NCBI GenBank assembly: GCA_024226315.1
Contig: JAAELT010000601.1
Span: forward strand, 1-63,609
Source of the DNA: a bacterium
GTDB taxonomy: Bacteria > Acidobacteriota > Thermoanaerobaculia > Multivoradales > J023
Direction of reading: 5' to 3'
DNA length: 63,609 nt
In this document: piece by piece, positions 25,569 to 34,059 of the stretch
Numbering within the stretch: position 1 is the first letter of the stretch
Layout: each line of letters opens with the position of its first letter
Program-made: the position numbers and the translations under genes
The notes under the pieces: model-generated
What the model saw: only the letters and a program-made list of their open reading frames with translations
Told to the model about the DNA's origin: nothing
Databases searched by the model: none

Positions 25569-25590
25569 GGGCCGCCCAATGTGGCGGCCC
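25569..25590. terminator. Hairpin between convergent apbE and gltA
   Basis: GGGCCGCC (25569-25576) and GGCGGCCC (25583-25590) form a perfect 8-bp stem with a 6-base loop, followed by another GCCGGC inverted repeat. It sits between converging genes and likely ends both transcripts, although there is no clear U-tract. Confidence 0.6.
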
Positions 25591-25614
25591 GCCGGCGGCG
25601 GATGCCGGCGTGCC

Positions 25615-26889
<1,275 letters not shown>

Positions 26890-27059
26890 CCATTGCTCCT
26901 GAAGCCTCGATCGGTGGCCGTACCGCACGCCCAGCGAGGCGTGTTTTCTGAGGTGTCGTCGAACCGGGTCGGCCCGCGTCGCAAAGCGGCGTGGGGGCTC
27001 TTCAGTTTATCTTTGCCACCTCTCGATCGCAAGTTGCAACGGGGCCGGCAGCCGCGCGG

Positions 27060-27650
27060 TCAGCCGCGCTCCAGGCGCGCCAGGTCCTCGGGTGTGTTGA
27101 GGTTGGCGAACAGGCGTTCAGGAGCGCCGAAGGCGGCGAGCTCGGGACCTTCGAGCCAGCACACTTCGAGACTCGACGAGCGCAGCAGGGCATAGAGAGC
27201 GAAACGGCCGCCCTCGACCGCCGAAGCCAGGGCGTCGAGCGCCGCGACGCGGTAGAGCGCGCACAATGGCTCGGTGCCCCGGTGCCAGCGCGGCACGACG
27301 GCGTCCGCTTCGCCGCGGAGGGCGAGGCGTTCGAGCAGGGCGGCGGGAACGGCCGGCAAGTCACAGGCCAGCACCAGCAGGTCGCGGCCAGGCCGTGCAT
27401 CAGCAGCGCCGAGGATGCCCGCGGCCGGGCCGGCGCCGGGGCCGTCGGCGAGCGACAGACGGGAGACCGAGACGCCCCGGCCGCGGTCGGCCACCACCAC
27501 CTCGGCCGCCACGTCCGCCAGACGCGAGGCCGCGCGTTCCACCAGGCTCTCGCCCCGGAGCTCGAGGCGCGCCTTGTCGCGGCCCATGCGCCTCGACGCC
27601 CCGCCGGCCAGGACCACGCCCACGACACCCGACGATGAACGGCTGCTCAT
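27060..27650 (-). CDS. mobA: Molybdenum cofactor guanylyltransferase MobA-like
   Basis: This 196-residue nucleotidyltransferase opens with VVLAAGG-type loop VVLAGGASRRMGRDKA, then ACDLPAVPAALLERL (Mg-binding Asp), RWHRGTEPLCALYR and FANLNTPEDLARLE, all standard for MobA. It joins GMP to molybdopterin to form the bis-MGD cofactor used by DMSO-reductase-type enzymes. No molybdoenzyme is within the window. A 170-bp gap separates it from gltA. Confidence 0.9.
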   Translation of the reverse strand: MSSRSSSGVVGVVLAGGASRRMGRDKARLELRGESLVERAASRLADVAAEVVVADRGRGVSVSRLSLADGPGAGPAAGILGAADARPGRDLLVLACDLPAVPAALLERLALRGEADAVVPRWHRGTEPLCALYRVAALDALASAVEGGRFALYALLRSSSLEVCWLEGPELAAFGAPERLFANLNTPEDLARLERG

Positions 27651-27823
27651 TCCCCTGCAGTTCCTCTGGTATGATTCGTCTCTGCTCGCCTCGGCTCGAG
27701 CCGAGCAGCCACATCCAAACCCCCAGCGATCATCGAACCCACGGCGCGTGGCTCACCGCGCGGTCCGTCGGGCAGCCAGCTGATCGCGCCGGCCGGCCTC
27801 CGGCCACCCAGGAGGAGAACATC

Positions 27824-28312
<489 letters not shown>

Positions 28313-28354
28313 CGCCCCAGCGTTAGCGCCCCAGAAACTCGAGCTTGCAAGCTG

Positions 28355-28636
28355 CTAGTCGTCTTCTCGGACGATCTTGCGGGCCTGCAGGCCCTTGGCG
28401 CTCTCGACCAACTCGAAGCTCACGCGCTCACCTTCGGTGAGCGCGTCGTCATCGCCGCCTGGCACCTCGGAGTGGTGGACGAAGACGTCCTCCGCTTCCG
28501 CCTCGTCGCCGTCACGGCGAATGAAGCCGTAGCCCTTGGCGATGCTGTACCACTTGACGGTGCCGCGTTCTGAGACGGCCTCCGTCTCCTGGGCGGTTCC
28601 GCGCTCAGCTTCGCTGTCGTTGCCCTGATCTGACAC
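28355..28636 (-). CDS. Cold-shock-domain protein
   Basis: This 93-residue protein contains a cold-shock domain with RNP1 (KGYGFI) and RNP2-like (VFVHHSEV) motifs, after GTVKWYSIA. It has a 23-residue acidic N-terminal extension (SDQGNDSEAERGTAQETEA) not found in classic ~70-residue Csp proteins, and an acid loop in the middle (DGDEAEAED). It should bind single-stranded RNA/DNA. It lies 29 bp after the tRNA-Leu gene on the same strand. Confidence 0.9.
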   Translation of the reverse strand: MSDQGNDSEAERGTAQETEAVSERGTVKWYSIAKGYGFIRRDGDEAEAEDVFVHHSEVPGGDDDALTEGERVSFELVESAKGLQARKIVREDD

Positions 28637-28665
28637 GGCGACTCGAGGATGGGAGGAGAAGGGAT

Positions 28666-28753
28666 GGTGCCGAAGGCCGGACTCGAACCGGCACGGGTAT
28701 TACCCCACACGGCCCTCAACCGTGCGCGTCTACCAAAATTCCGCCACTTCGGC
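28666..28753 (-). tRNA. tRNA-Leu (anticodon GAG)
   Basis: The minus strand gives an 88-nt type II tRNA with acceptor stem GCCGAAG/CTTCGGC, an anticodon loop TTGAGGG (anticodon GAG), a long variable arm and GGTTCGAGTCC in the T arm. The 3' CCA is encoded in the DNA. It reads CUC/CUU leucine codons. It lies 47 bp downstream of secG. Confidence 0.96.
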
Positions 28754-28800
28754 GTTGCTCGAATTCTACTACAGGTCTTCCAGCGAAGACAGTAGCCCGC

Positions 28801-29256
28801 TCAGGGCTCGGACCCTTCGCCGTCTCCTTCACCCGGGGCGTCCTCACTCGGTCCTTCCTCGCCGGTACCGTCCTCGGCCGCGACGCCTTCGTCGAACTCC
28901 TCGGCCTCGGGCAAGATTCCGGCGTCCTCGGGCTCGGCCTCGGGCAGGGCACCTTCGGCCTCCACGGCCTCCTCGGTCGCCGCTTCTTCCTCGACCGCCG
29001 GCACTTCGCTCATCACCGAGCTGCCGTCGCCCTGTTTCTGCAGGACGCCGATGGTCAGCGTCGTGAGGATGAAGCCGATGAAGCCGTAGACCGTCATCTT
29101 GTGGAGCAGGGTGGCGGCGCCGCGAGCGCCGAAGGCGGTCATGGTGCCACCACCGCCGAACACCGAGAGGTCGGCGCCCTTGCCCTGCTGCAACAGGACG
29201 ACCAGGATCAGGAACAGACAGATCACGACGTGGACTACGTAGAACAGGTAGATCAT
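28801..29256 (-). CDS. secG: Preprotein translocase subunit SecG with long acidic tail
   Basis: This 151-residue protein's first ~76 residues are a standard SecG: two membrane helices (MIYLFYVVHVVICLFLILVV; TVYGFIGFILTTLTIGVL) with the cytoplasmic LLQQGKGADLSVFGGGG loop. The remaining ~75 residues are almost entirely Glu, Asp, Ala, Gly and Pro, an unusual extension. SecG assists SecYEG during SecA-driven export. The start at 29256 is the ATG at the first helix; the longer frame overlaps tpiA. It follows tpiA by 41 bp. Confidence 0.94.
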   Translation of the reverse strand: MIYLFYVVHVVICLFLILVVLLQQGKGADLSVFGGGGTMTAFGARGAATLLHKMTVYGFIGFILTTLTIGVLQKQGDGSSVMSEVPAVEEEAATEEAVEAEGALPEAEPEDAGILPEAEEFDEGVAAEDGTGEEGPSEDAPGEGDGEGSEP

Positions 29257-29297
29257 TGCGGGTGAGTCCTTCGGATGGATGGGTCGGGGGGAACGCC

Positions 29298-30065
29298 TCA
29301 GCGGGCCGCGTCGGCGCAAACGTTGATGATAGCCAGGAATTTCTCGGAGTCAAGACTGGCGCCGCCCACCAGGAAGCCGTCGATGTCCGGCTGGGCGATC
29401 AGATCTTTGACGTTTCCGGGGTTGGCGGAGCCGCCGTAGAGGATACGGGTGGACGCCGCCCGCTCCTCGCCCGCCAGACCCGAGAGCTCGCGGCGCAGGA
29501 AGGCGTGGGCCTCCTGCGCGATCTCCGGGGATGCCGTCTCGCCGGTGCCGATCGCCCACACCGGCTCATAGGCGATCTCGTAAGCCGGCGGTTTCTCGGC
29601 CAGGGCGGCCACGAGCTGACGCCGCATCACTTCGAAGGCGTGACCACCCCGGCGCTCCTCCAGCGATTCGCCCAGGCAGATGACCGGCAACAGACTGTGC
29701 TCGGTGGCCGCGCGCGCCTTGCGGCCGACCAGCGCGTCGTCCTCGCCGTGGTCCTGGCGTCGCTCGCTGTGGCCGCACAGCACCCAGCCGCAGCCGGCGT
29801 CGGCCAGCTGCACGCCGGACAGGTCGCCGGTGTGGGCACCGGAGGCGGCCGGATGGATGTCCTGGCCACCGACCGCCACGCCGGAGCCCTTGAGCTCGCG
29901 CGCCGCGGCCTGGATCAGGGTCGCCGACGGGAAGAGTACGACGTCGGCGGCAGGCGGCGCGTCGAGCGCTCCCGCGAGCGCTCGGCAGAACGCTTCGGCG
30001 TCACGTCGCAGGAGATTCATCTTCCAGTTGCCTGCCGCGATCGGTCGTCGGTCTCCGGTGCTCAT
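29298..30065 (-). CDS. tpiA: Triosephosphate isomerase
   Basis: This 255-residue TIM barrel has the catalytic Lys in AAGNWKMN, His in LCGHSERR and Glu in AYEPVWAIGTG, with phosphate loop LYGGSANPGN and VGGASL. It interconverts DHAP and glyceraldehyde-3-phosphate in glycolysis. The ATG at 30065 (MSTGDRRPIAAGN) was chosen over an upstream in-frame start at 30116. Confidence 0.97.
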   Translation of the reverse strand: MSTGDRRPIAAGNWKMNLLRRDAEAFCRALAGALDAPPAADVVLFPSATLIQAAARELKGSGVAVGGQDIHPAASGAHTGDLSGVQLADAGCGWVLCGHSERRQDHGEDDALVGRKARAATEHSLLPVICLGESLEERRGGHAFEVMRRQLVAALAEKPPAYEIAYEPVWAIGTGETASPEIAQEAHAFLRRELSGLAGEERAASTRILYGGSANPGNVKDLIAQPDIDGFLVGGASLDSEKFLAIINVCADAAR

Positions 30066-30217
30066 CGTTCTCGTACGGCCCTTCGGTGGGTTCGTGGTCG
30101 GAGGCGGGCCGCGCATTCTACTCTATTCGCCGTTCGTGTATCCGCCGTCGTGGGCACACTCCTTGCTAGGCTATTCAGTCGACAGTGATTCTGAAACGTC
30201 CTCGGGAGCATGCGGAC

Positions 30218-31756
30218 ATGTCGTTGCGACTTCGGCTCTTTCTACTCTTCGGCGGTCTGGTGGCGTTGCTGGTGCTGGCCCAGTGGTGGTGGGTGCGCGT
30301 CCTGACCCGCGATCTCCACTCCGAGCTCGACCAGGTGGTCCACTCGGTGGGCAGCTCGGTCGTGGCCTTCTTCGGGGACCCCGACTCAGAGCCGCTCCAT
30401 CGCAAGATGGTGGAGTGCCCCGACGGCGAGGACTGCGACGACATGCAGGTCACCCGTGTCGGTGTCGTCCGCCTGGGCGCCGAGAGTGAAGAAGGCACAG
30501 AGCACAAGACCGTGATCCGCAAGCTCCGCTGGCAACGCCAGAACGAGGATTCTGCGGAGACCAAGGTTCTGGAAGAAGAGGTGGTCCTGAAGGAGGAGGC
30601 CCACGCCTCGGATCACTATTCCTTCGCCTACGTCCAGGACCATACGAGCAGCGCCGGCGACGCCGACCCGACGAAGCTCGATACCCACGTCAAAGTCCAC
30701 ATCGAACACCATGACGGGGAGAGCTACCTTTGGATGGGCGGACCGAATGTCGAACGCCGCTTCCAGATCCCGCAGCAGGGCTTCCAGAACAAGCTGGAGC
30801 GATTCTCGGGACGGCTGGTGTTCGGCTCGATGGGCTTCCTTGCCCTGGGCCTGGTGCTTGCAGGGGCGGTGGCGCACCGAGTCACGGCCCCCTTGCGACG
30901 ACTGTCCGACGCCGCGGTCCAGATCGGCGACGGGGCTCTGGGCACCCGCGTGGCGGATCCCGGCGCCGGCGAAGTCGGCCAGGCGATCGAGGCCTTCAAC
31001 CGCATGTCGAGCCGCCTCGAGGAGCTCGACGCGCGCGCCCGTTCGCTCGAGGCCAACAAGCACCTGGGCGAGATCGGCGAGATCGCCCGCGGCCTGGCCC
31101 ACACCTTGCGCAATCCGCTGAACGCGCTCAGCCTGTCGGTTGACGAGTTGGCAGCGCCGAGCGCCGAGCCCAGCACCGACAAGACATCTCCGGGGCTGGC
31201 CGAATCGGCACGCCGGCAGATCCGGCGCATCGATCAGAGCATCCGCTCCTTCCTGGCGTTGGCCTCCCAGAGCGGCGGCGTGCTGACAGACGTGGCGGTC
31301 GGCGAGCTGATCGAAGACGTCGCGCTGGAGGCGCTCCAGGACGGCCGCGGCAAGGCACGGCTCGATCTCGAGCTGGCCGAGGATCTGCCTCGACTCTGCG
31401 CCGTCGAGCCGGAGCTGCGGGCGGTGCTGCAGGCGCTGGTGGTCAACGCTGTCGAGGCCAGCCCCGAGGGTGGCCGGGTGACCATACGTGCCGAGGCGGC
31501 GGGCGACCATCGCCTGGCGATCGAGATCGATGACGAGGGCCCGGGATTGGCGCCCGAGGTGCGCGAGCGGCTGTTCACGCCCCACCTCTCGACCAAAGCC
31601 AACGGCTCGGGCATGGGCCTGTTCCTGGCCCACCGCATCACCACCAACCGCTACGGCGGCGCCCTCGATCTGCTCGACCGCGAGGAGGGCGGCACCCGCG
31701 TCGTTCTGGAGCTGGGCGAACGCGTCGCCTCCCCGCAGGAGACCGGCGATGAGTGA
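30218..31756 (+). CDS. Sensor histidine kinase (ZraS/NtrB-like layout)
   Basis: This 512-residue kinase has TM1 at residues ~5-25 (LFLLFGGLVALLVLA), an extracytoplasmic domain of ~180 residues rich in Asp/Glu/His (VHIEHHDGESYLW), TM2 (FGSMGFLALGLVLAGAV), HAMP (TAPLRRLSDAAVQIGDG), the phospho-His box GLAHTLRNPLNALSLSV, an N box (VNAVEASPEGG) and G boxes (DEGPGLAP; NGSGMGLFLAHRI). The ATG at 30218 has GGAG upstream; an in-frame GTG at 30185 is possible. Its stop overlaps the regulator start by 8 bp. The sensing signal is not known; acidic/His residues suggest metal or envelope stress. Confidence 0.93.
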   Translation: MSLRLRLFLLFGGLVALLVLAQWWWVRVLTRDLHSELDQVVHSVGSSVVAFFGDPDSEPLHRKMVECPDGEDCDDMQVTRVGVVRLGAESEEGTEHKTVIRKLRWQRQNEDSAETKVLEEEVVLKEEAHASDHYSFAYVQDHTSSAGDADPTKLDTHVKVHIEHHDGESYLWMGGPNVERRFQIPQQGFQNKLERFSGRLVFGSMGFLALGLVLAGAVAHRVTAPLRRLSDAAVQIGDGALGTRVADPGAGEVGQAIEAFNRMSSRLEELDARARSLEANKHLGEIGEIARGLAHTLRNPLNALSLSVDELAAPSAEPSTDKTSPGLAESARRQIRRIDQSIRSFLALASQSGGVLTDVAVGELIEDVALEALQDGRGKARLDLELAEDLPRLCAVEPELRAVLQALVVNAVEASPEGGRVTIRAEAAGDHRLAIEIDDEGPGLAPEVRERLFTPHLSTKANGSGMGLFLAHRITTNRYGGALDLLDREEGGTRVVLELGERVASPQETGDE

Positions 31757-33104
31757 GACCCGAGTCCTGGTGGTCGAAGACGAGGCGGACCAGCGGAGCC
31801 TGGTGTCGAGCATCCTGAGGTCGCGCAAGTACCTGGTGGCCGAGGCCGAGTCGCTGGCCGCGGCGCGCGTCCAGCTCGAGGCCTCGCCAGTGGATCTGGT
31901 GCTCTCGGACTGGAAGCTGCCCGACGGCGACGGCACCGAGCTGCTTCAGGAGGTGCGCGCCGAGCACCCCGGAGTGGCGTTCATCACGGTGACCGCCTAC
32001 GGCACGATCGCGCGCGCGGTCGAGGCCATCCGCCTCGGGGCCGACGACTACCTGGCCAAACCCTTCGAGCGCCAGGCGTTGCTGCTGGCGATCGAAAAGG
32101 TTCTGCGCTCGAGGCGGCTGGAGGACGAGAACCGGCGGCTGGCCGAGGAGCTCGGCGAGCGCGACCGGCTGGTGGATCTGGTGGGCAGCGCGCCGAGCAT
32201 GCAGCGCCTCTTCCACCGGGTCGAGAAGCTGGCCGCCACCGACGCCACTATCCTGCTGACCGGCGAGAGCGGCACCGGCAAAGAGCTGGCCGCCCGCGCC
32301 CTGCACGCGCTGTCGCGCCGTGCCGAGGGGCCGTTCGTAGCGGTCAACTGTGCCGCCATCCCCGAAGGCCTGCTCGAGTCCGAGTTCTTCGGCGTCGAGA
32401 AGGGCGCCTACACCGGGGCCGACCGCAGCCGGCCGGGCAACTTCGCCGCAGCCGACGGCGGCAGCCTGTTCCTCGACGAGGTCGGCGAGCTGCCGACGGC
32501 GATCCAGCCCAAGCTGCTGCGGGTGCTGCAGGAGGGGCGCTTCACGCCGGTCGGCGGCAGCCGCGAGCAGGCCGCCGACGTGCGTATCCTGGCCGCCACC
32601 AACCGCGACCTGACAGTCGAGGTGGAGGCCGGGCGGTTCCGTGAAGACCTCTACTACCGCCTCAACGTCGTGCCGCTTCAGATGCCGCCGCTGCGCGATC
32701 GCCGCGAGGACGTTCCGCGCCTGGTGGAGCACTTCACCGCCCGCGCCGCCCGCCGCCACGGCGTGCGTGTTGGACCGTTCCCGGCCGGGGTGCAGAGGCG
32801 CCTGCTGGACCACAGCTGGCCGGGCAACGTGCGTGAGCTGGGCAATGCCGTCGAACGGTTGGTGCTGCTGGCCGAGGACGGCCGCGTCTCGGCCGACGAC
32901 CTGCCGGCCGAGGTCACCCGGCCGGCCAGGAGCGCCAACGGCTTCCAGCTGCCCCCGGGGGGGCTGTCGTGGGAAGCGCACGAACGCTCCTGCCTTCAGC
33001 AGGCGCTGGAACACGCCGCCGGTAACCGCGCCCAGGCGGCCCGCCTGCTCGACTTGCCATACAAGGCGTTCCTGTATCGGCTCGAGAAGCACGGCCTGAG
33101 CTGA
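31749..33104 (+). CDS. NtrC-family sigma-54-dependent response regulator
   Basis: This 451-residue activator has a receiver domain with phospho-acceptor Asp54 (LVLSDWKLPDGDG) and Lys (YLAKPF). The AAA+ domain shows GESGTGKE (Walker A), GGSLFLDEVGE (Walker B), EGRFTPVGGS and REDLYYRLNVVPL. A Fis-type HTH ends the protein (GNRAQAARLLDLPYKAFLYRLEKHG). The sigma-54 contact loop reads GAYTGA rather than the usual GAFTGA, a conservative change found in some members. The sigma-54-type promoter 77 bp after its stop is a likely target. Confidence 0.96.
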   Translation: MSETRVLVVEDEADQRSLVSSILRSRKYLVAEAESLAAARVQLEASPVDLVLSDWKLPDGDGTELLQEVRAEHPGVAFITVTAYGTIARAVEAIRLGADDYLAKPFERQALLLAIEKVLRSRRLEDENRRLAEELGERDRLVDLVGSAPSMQRLFHRVEKLAATDATILLTGESGTGKELAARALHALSRRAEGPFVAVNCAAIPEGLLESEFFGVEKGAYTGADRSRPGNFAAADGGSLFLDEVGELPTAIQPKLLRVLQEGRFTPVGGSREQAADVRILAATNRDLTVEVEAGRFREDLYYRLNVVPLQMPPLRDRREDVPRLVEHFTARAARRHGVRVGPFPAGVQRRLLDHSWPGNVRELGNAVERLVLLAEDGRVSADDLPAEVTRPARSANGFQLPPGGLSWEAHERSCLQQALEHAAGNRAQAARLLDLPYKAFLYRLEKHGLS

Positions 33105-33106
33105 TC

Positions 33107-33154
33107 CCGATATCGGCCACCGTCTCCCCATTTCGGGAACCACCCAAGCCCGAA
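33107..33154. promoter_or_regulatory. Inverted repeats, candidate activator sites
   Basis: CCGATATCGG (33107-33116) is a perfect 10-bp palindrome and TTCGGG/CCCGAA (33132-33137 and 33149-33154) is an inverted pair. Both lie 25-75 bp upstream of the sigma-54 promoter and are candidate enhancer sites for the NtrC-type regulator. Confidence 0.4.
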
Positions 33155-33180
33155 GGACACCCAGGAACGAGGGATACGCC

Positions 33181-33197
33181 TTGGCACGACCATTGCT
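33181..33197 (+). promoter_or_regulatory. Sigma-54 (-24/-12) promoter
   Basis: TTGGCACG-ACCA-TTGCT is an almost exact match to the sigma-54 consensus TGGCACG-N4-TTGC(A/T), with GG (33183-33184) and GC (33195-33196) separated by the required 10 bases. It lies about 65 bp upstream of the His-rich exported protein and directly behind an NtrC-type activator gene. Confidence 0.88.
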
Positions 33198-33262
33198 GTA
33201 ACAGACACTCACGAGGCAAAATGCCCGATCGGAATCATCCAACCGTACACGGAGGACATGCA

Positions 33263-33919
33263 GTGAAAACCATCCATGCCATCCTTGCCGTCGCCTGCGC
33301 GACGTTGCTCATCGCGGCGGCCGGCTTCGCCGCCGACGAGACTGAGATCGAGAAACGCATCCAGATCAAGATCGCAGCCGACGACGAGATGATCGCGATC
33401 GACGCCGACGACATGGAAGTCGGCGAGACGCGCCAGAGCTTCACCGAGTCGGGTAAAGAGGTGTTGATCACCCGTACCGAGGGCGGCTTCGACCTGGAGG
33501 TCGACGGCAAAGAGATCGACCTCGGACTGGGCGGCGAGGGCCACCACTCGGTCTTCAACATACACGGCGACCAGGACGCCAAGGTGATCATCAAGAAGAT
33601 GCATGGCGGAGAAGGCCACGGCTACTCCTTCATCCACACCGACAAGGACCACGTGGAGCACCACGGCGAGGGCGGTGCTCATGGAGAAGGCCACGGCGAG
33701 CACGTCTTCGTGCACAAGGGCGATGTCGGCGACGACTTCGTGTGGGTCCAGCAGGCCAGCGCCGCCGACCACCTGATCGAGTCGGGCGTGCTCGACGATC
33801 TCGATGAGGAGAAACGTCAGGAGATTCTCGACGCCCTGAAGGAGATCGAGCCGAGCCAGAAGAAGGTGATCGTGGAGATTCACAAAGAGATCCACGAAGA
33901 GCACGACGACGAGCAGTAG
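33263..33919 (+). CDS. Histidine- and acid-rich exported protein
   Basis: This 218-residue protein starts at GTG 33263, which has GGAGG 7 bases upstream; the signal peptide is AILAVACATLLIAAAGFAA. The mature part has about 17 histidines, clustered in GGEGHGYSFIHTDKDHVEHHG and EGHGEHVFVH-like stretches, plus many Asp/Glu, which suggests metal binding. The C-terminal third is a predicted helix (LDDLDEEKRQEILDALKEIE). No Cys remains after cleavage. I do not recognise the family. Its sigma-54 promoter and the adjacent kinase/regulator suggest the role that ZraP plays in ZraPSR (inference). Confidence 0.8.
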   Translation: MKTIHAILAVACATLLIAAAGFAADETEIEKRIQIKIAADDEMIAIDADDMEVGETRQSFTESGKEVLITRTEGGFDLEVDGKEIDLGLGGEGHHSVFNIHGDQDAKVIIKKMHGGEGHGYSFIHTDKDHVEHHGEGGAHGEGHGEHVFVHKGDVGDDFVWVQQASAADHLIESGVLDDLDEEKRQEILDALKEIEPSQKKVIVEIHKEIHEEHDDEQ

Positions 33920-33950
33920 CTCGCCCGCGTATCGTCCCGCTCTCTCCTCG

Positions 33951-33985
33951 AAGCCGGTGCCGCTCTCCGCGGCACCGGCTTTCTT
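33951..33985 (+). terminator. Strong hairpin terminator after the His-rich gene
   Basis: AAGCCGGTGCCGC (33951-33963) and its exact complement (33969-33981) make a 13-bp stem with a 5-base loop, followed by TCTT. It ends the sigma-54-driven transcript before the permease gene. Confidence 0.82.
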
Positions 33986-34059
33986 CGCTTCCGGCCTCAT
34001 GATTCGATCATCGTTCCCTCAGGCACGGCGTGCCCGGGTGCGCTACGCTGGTAGACGTC

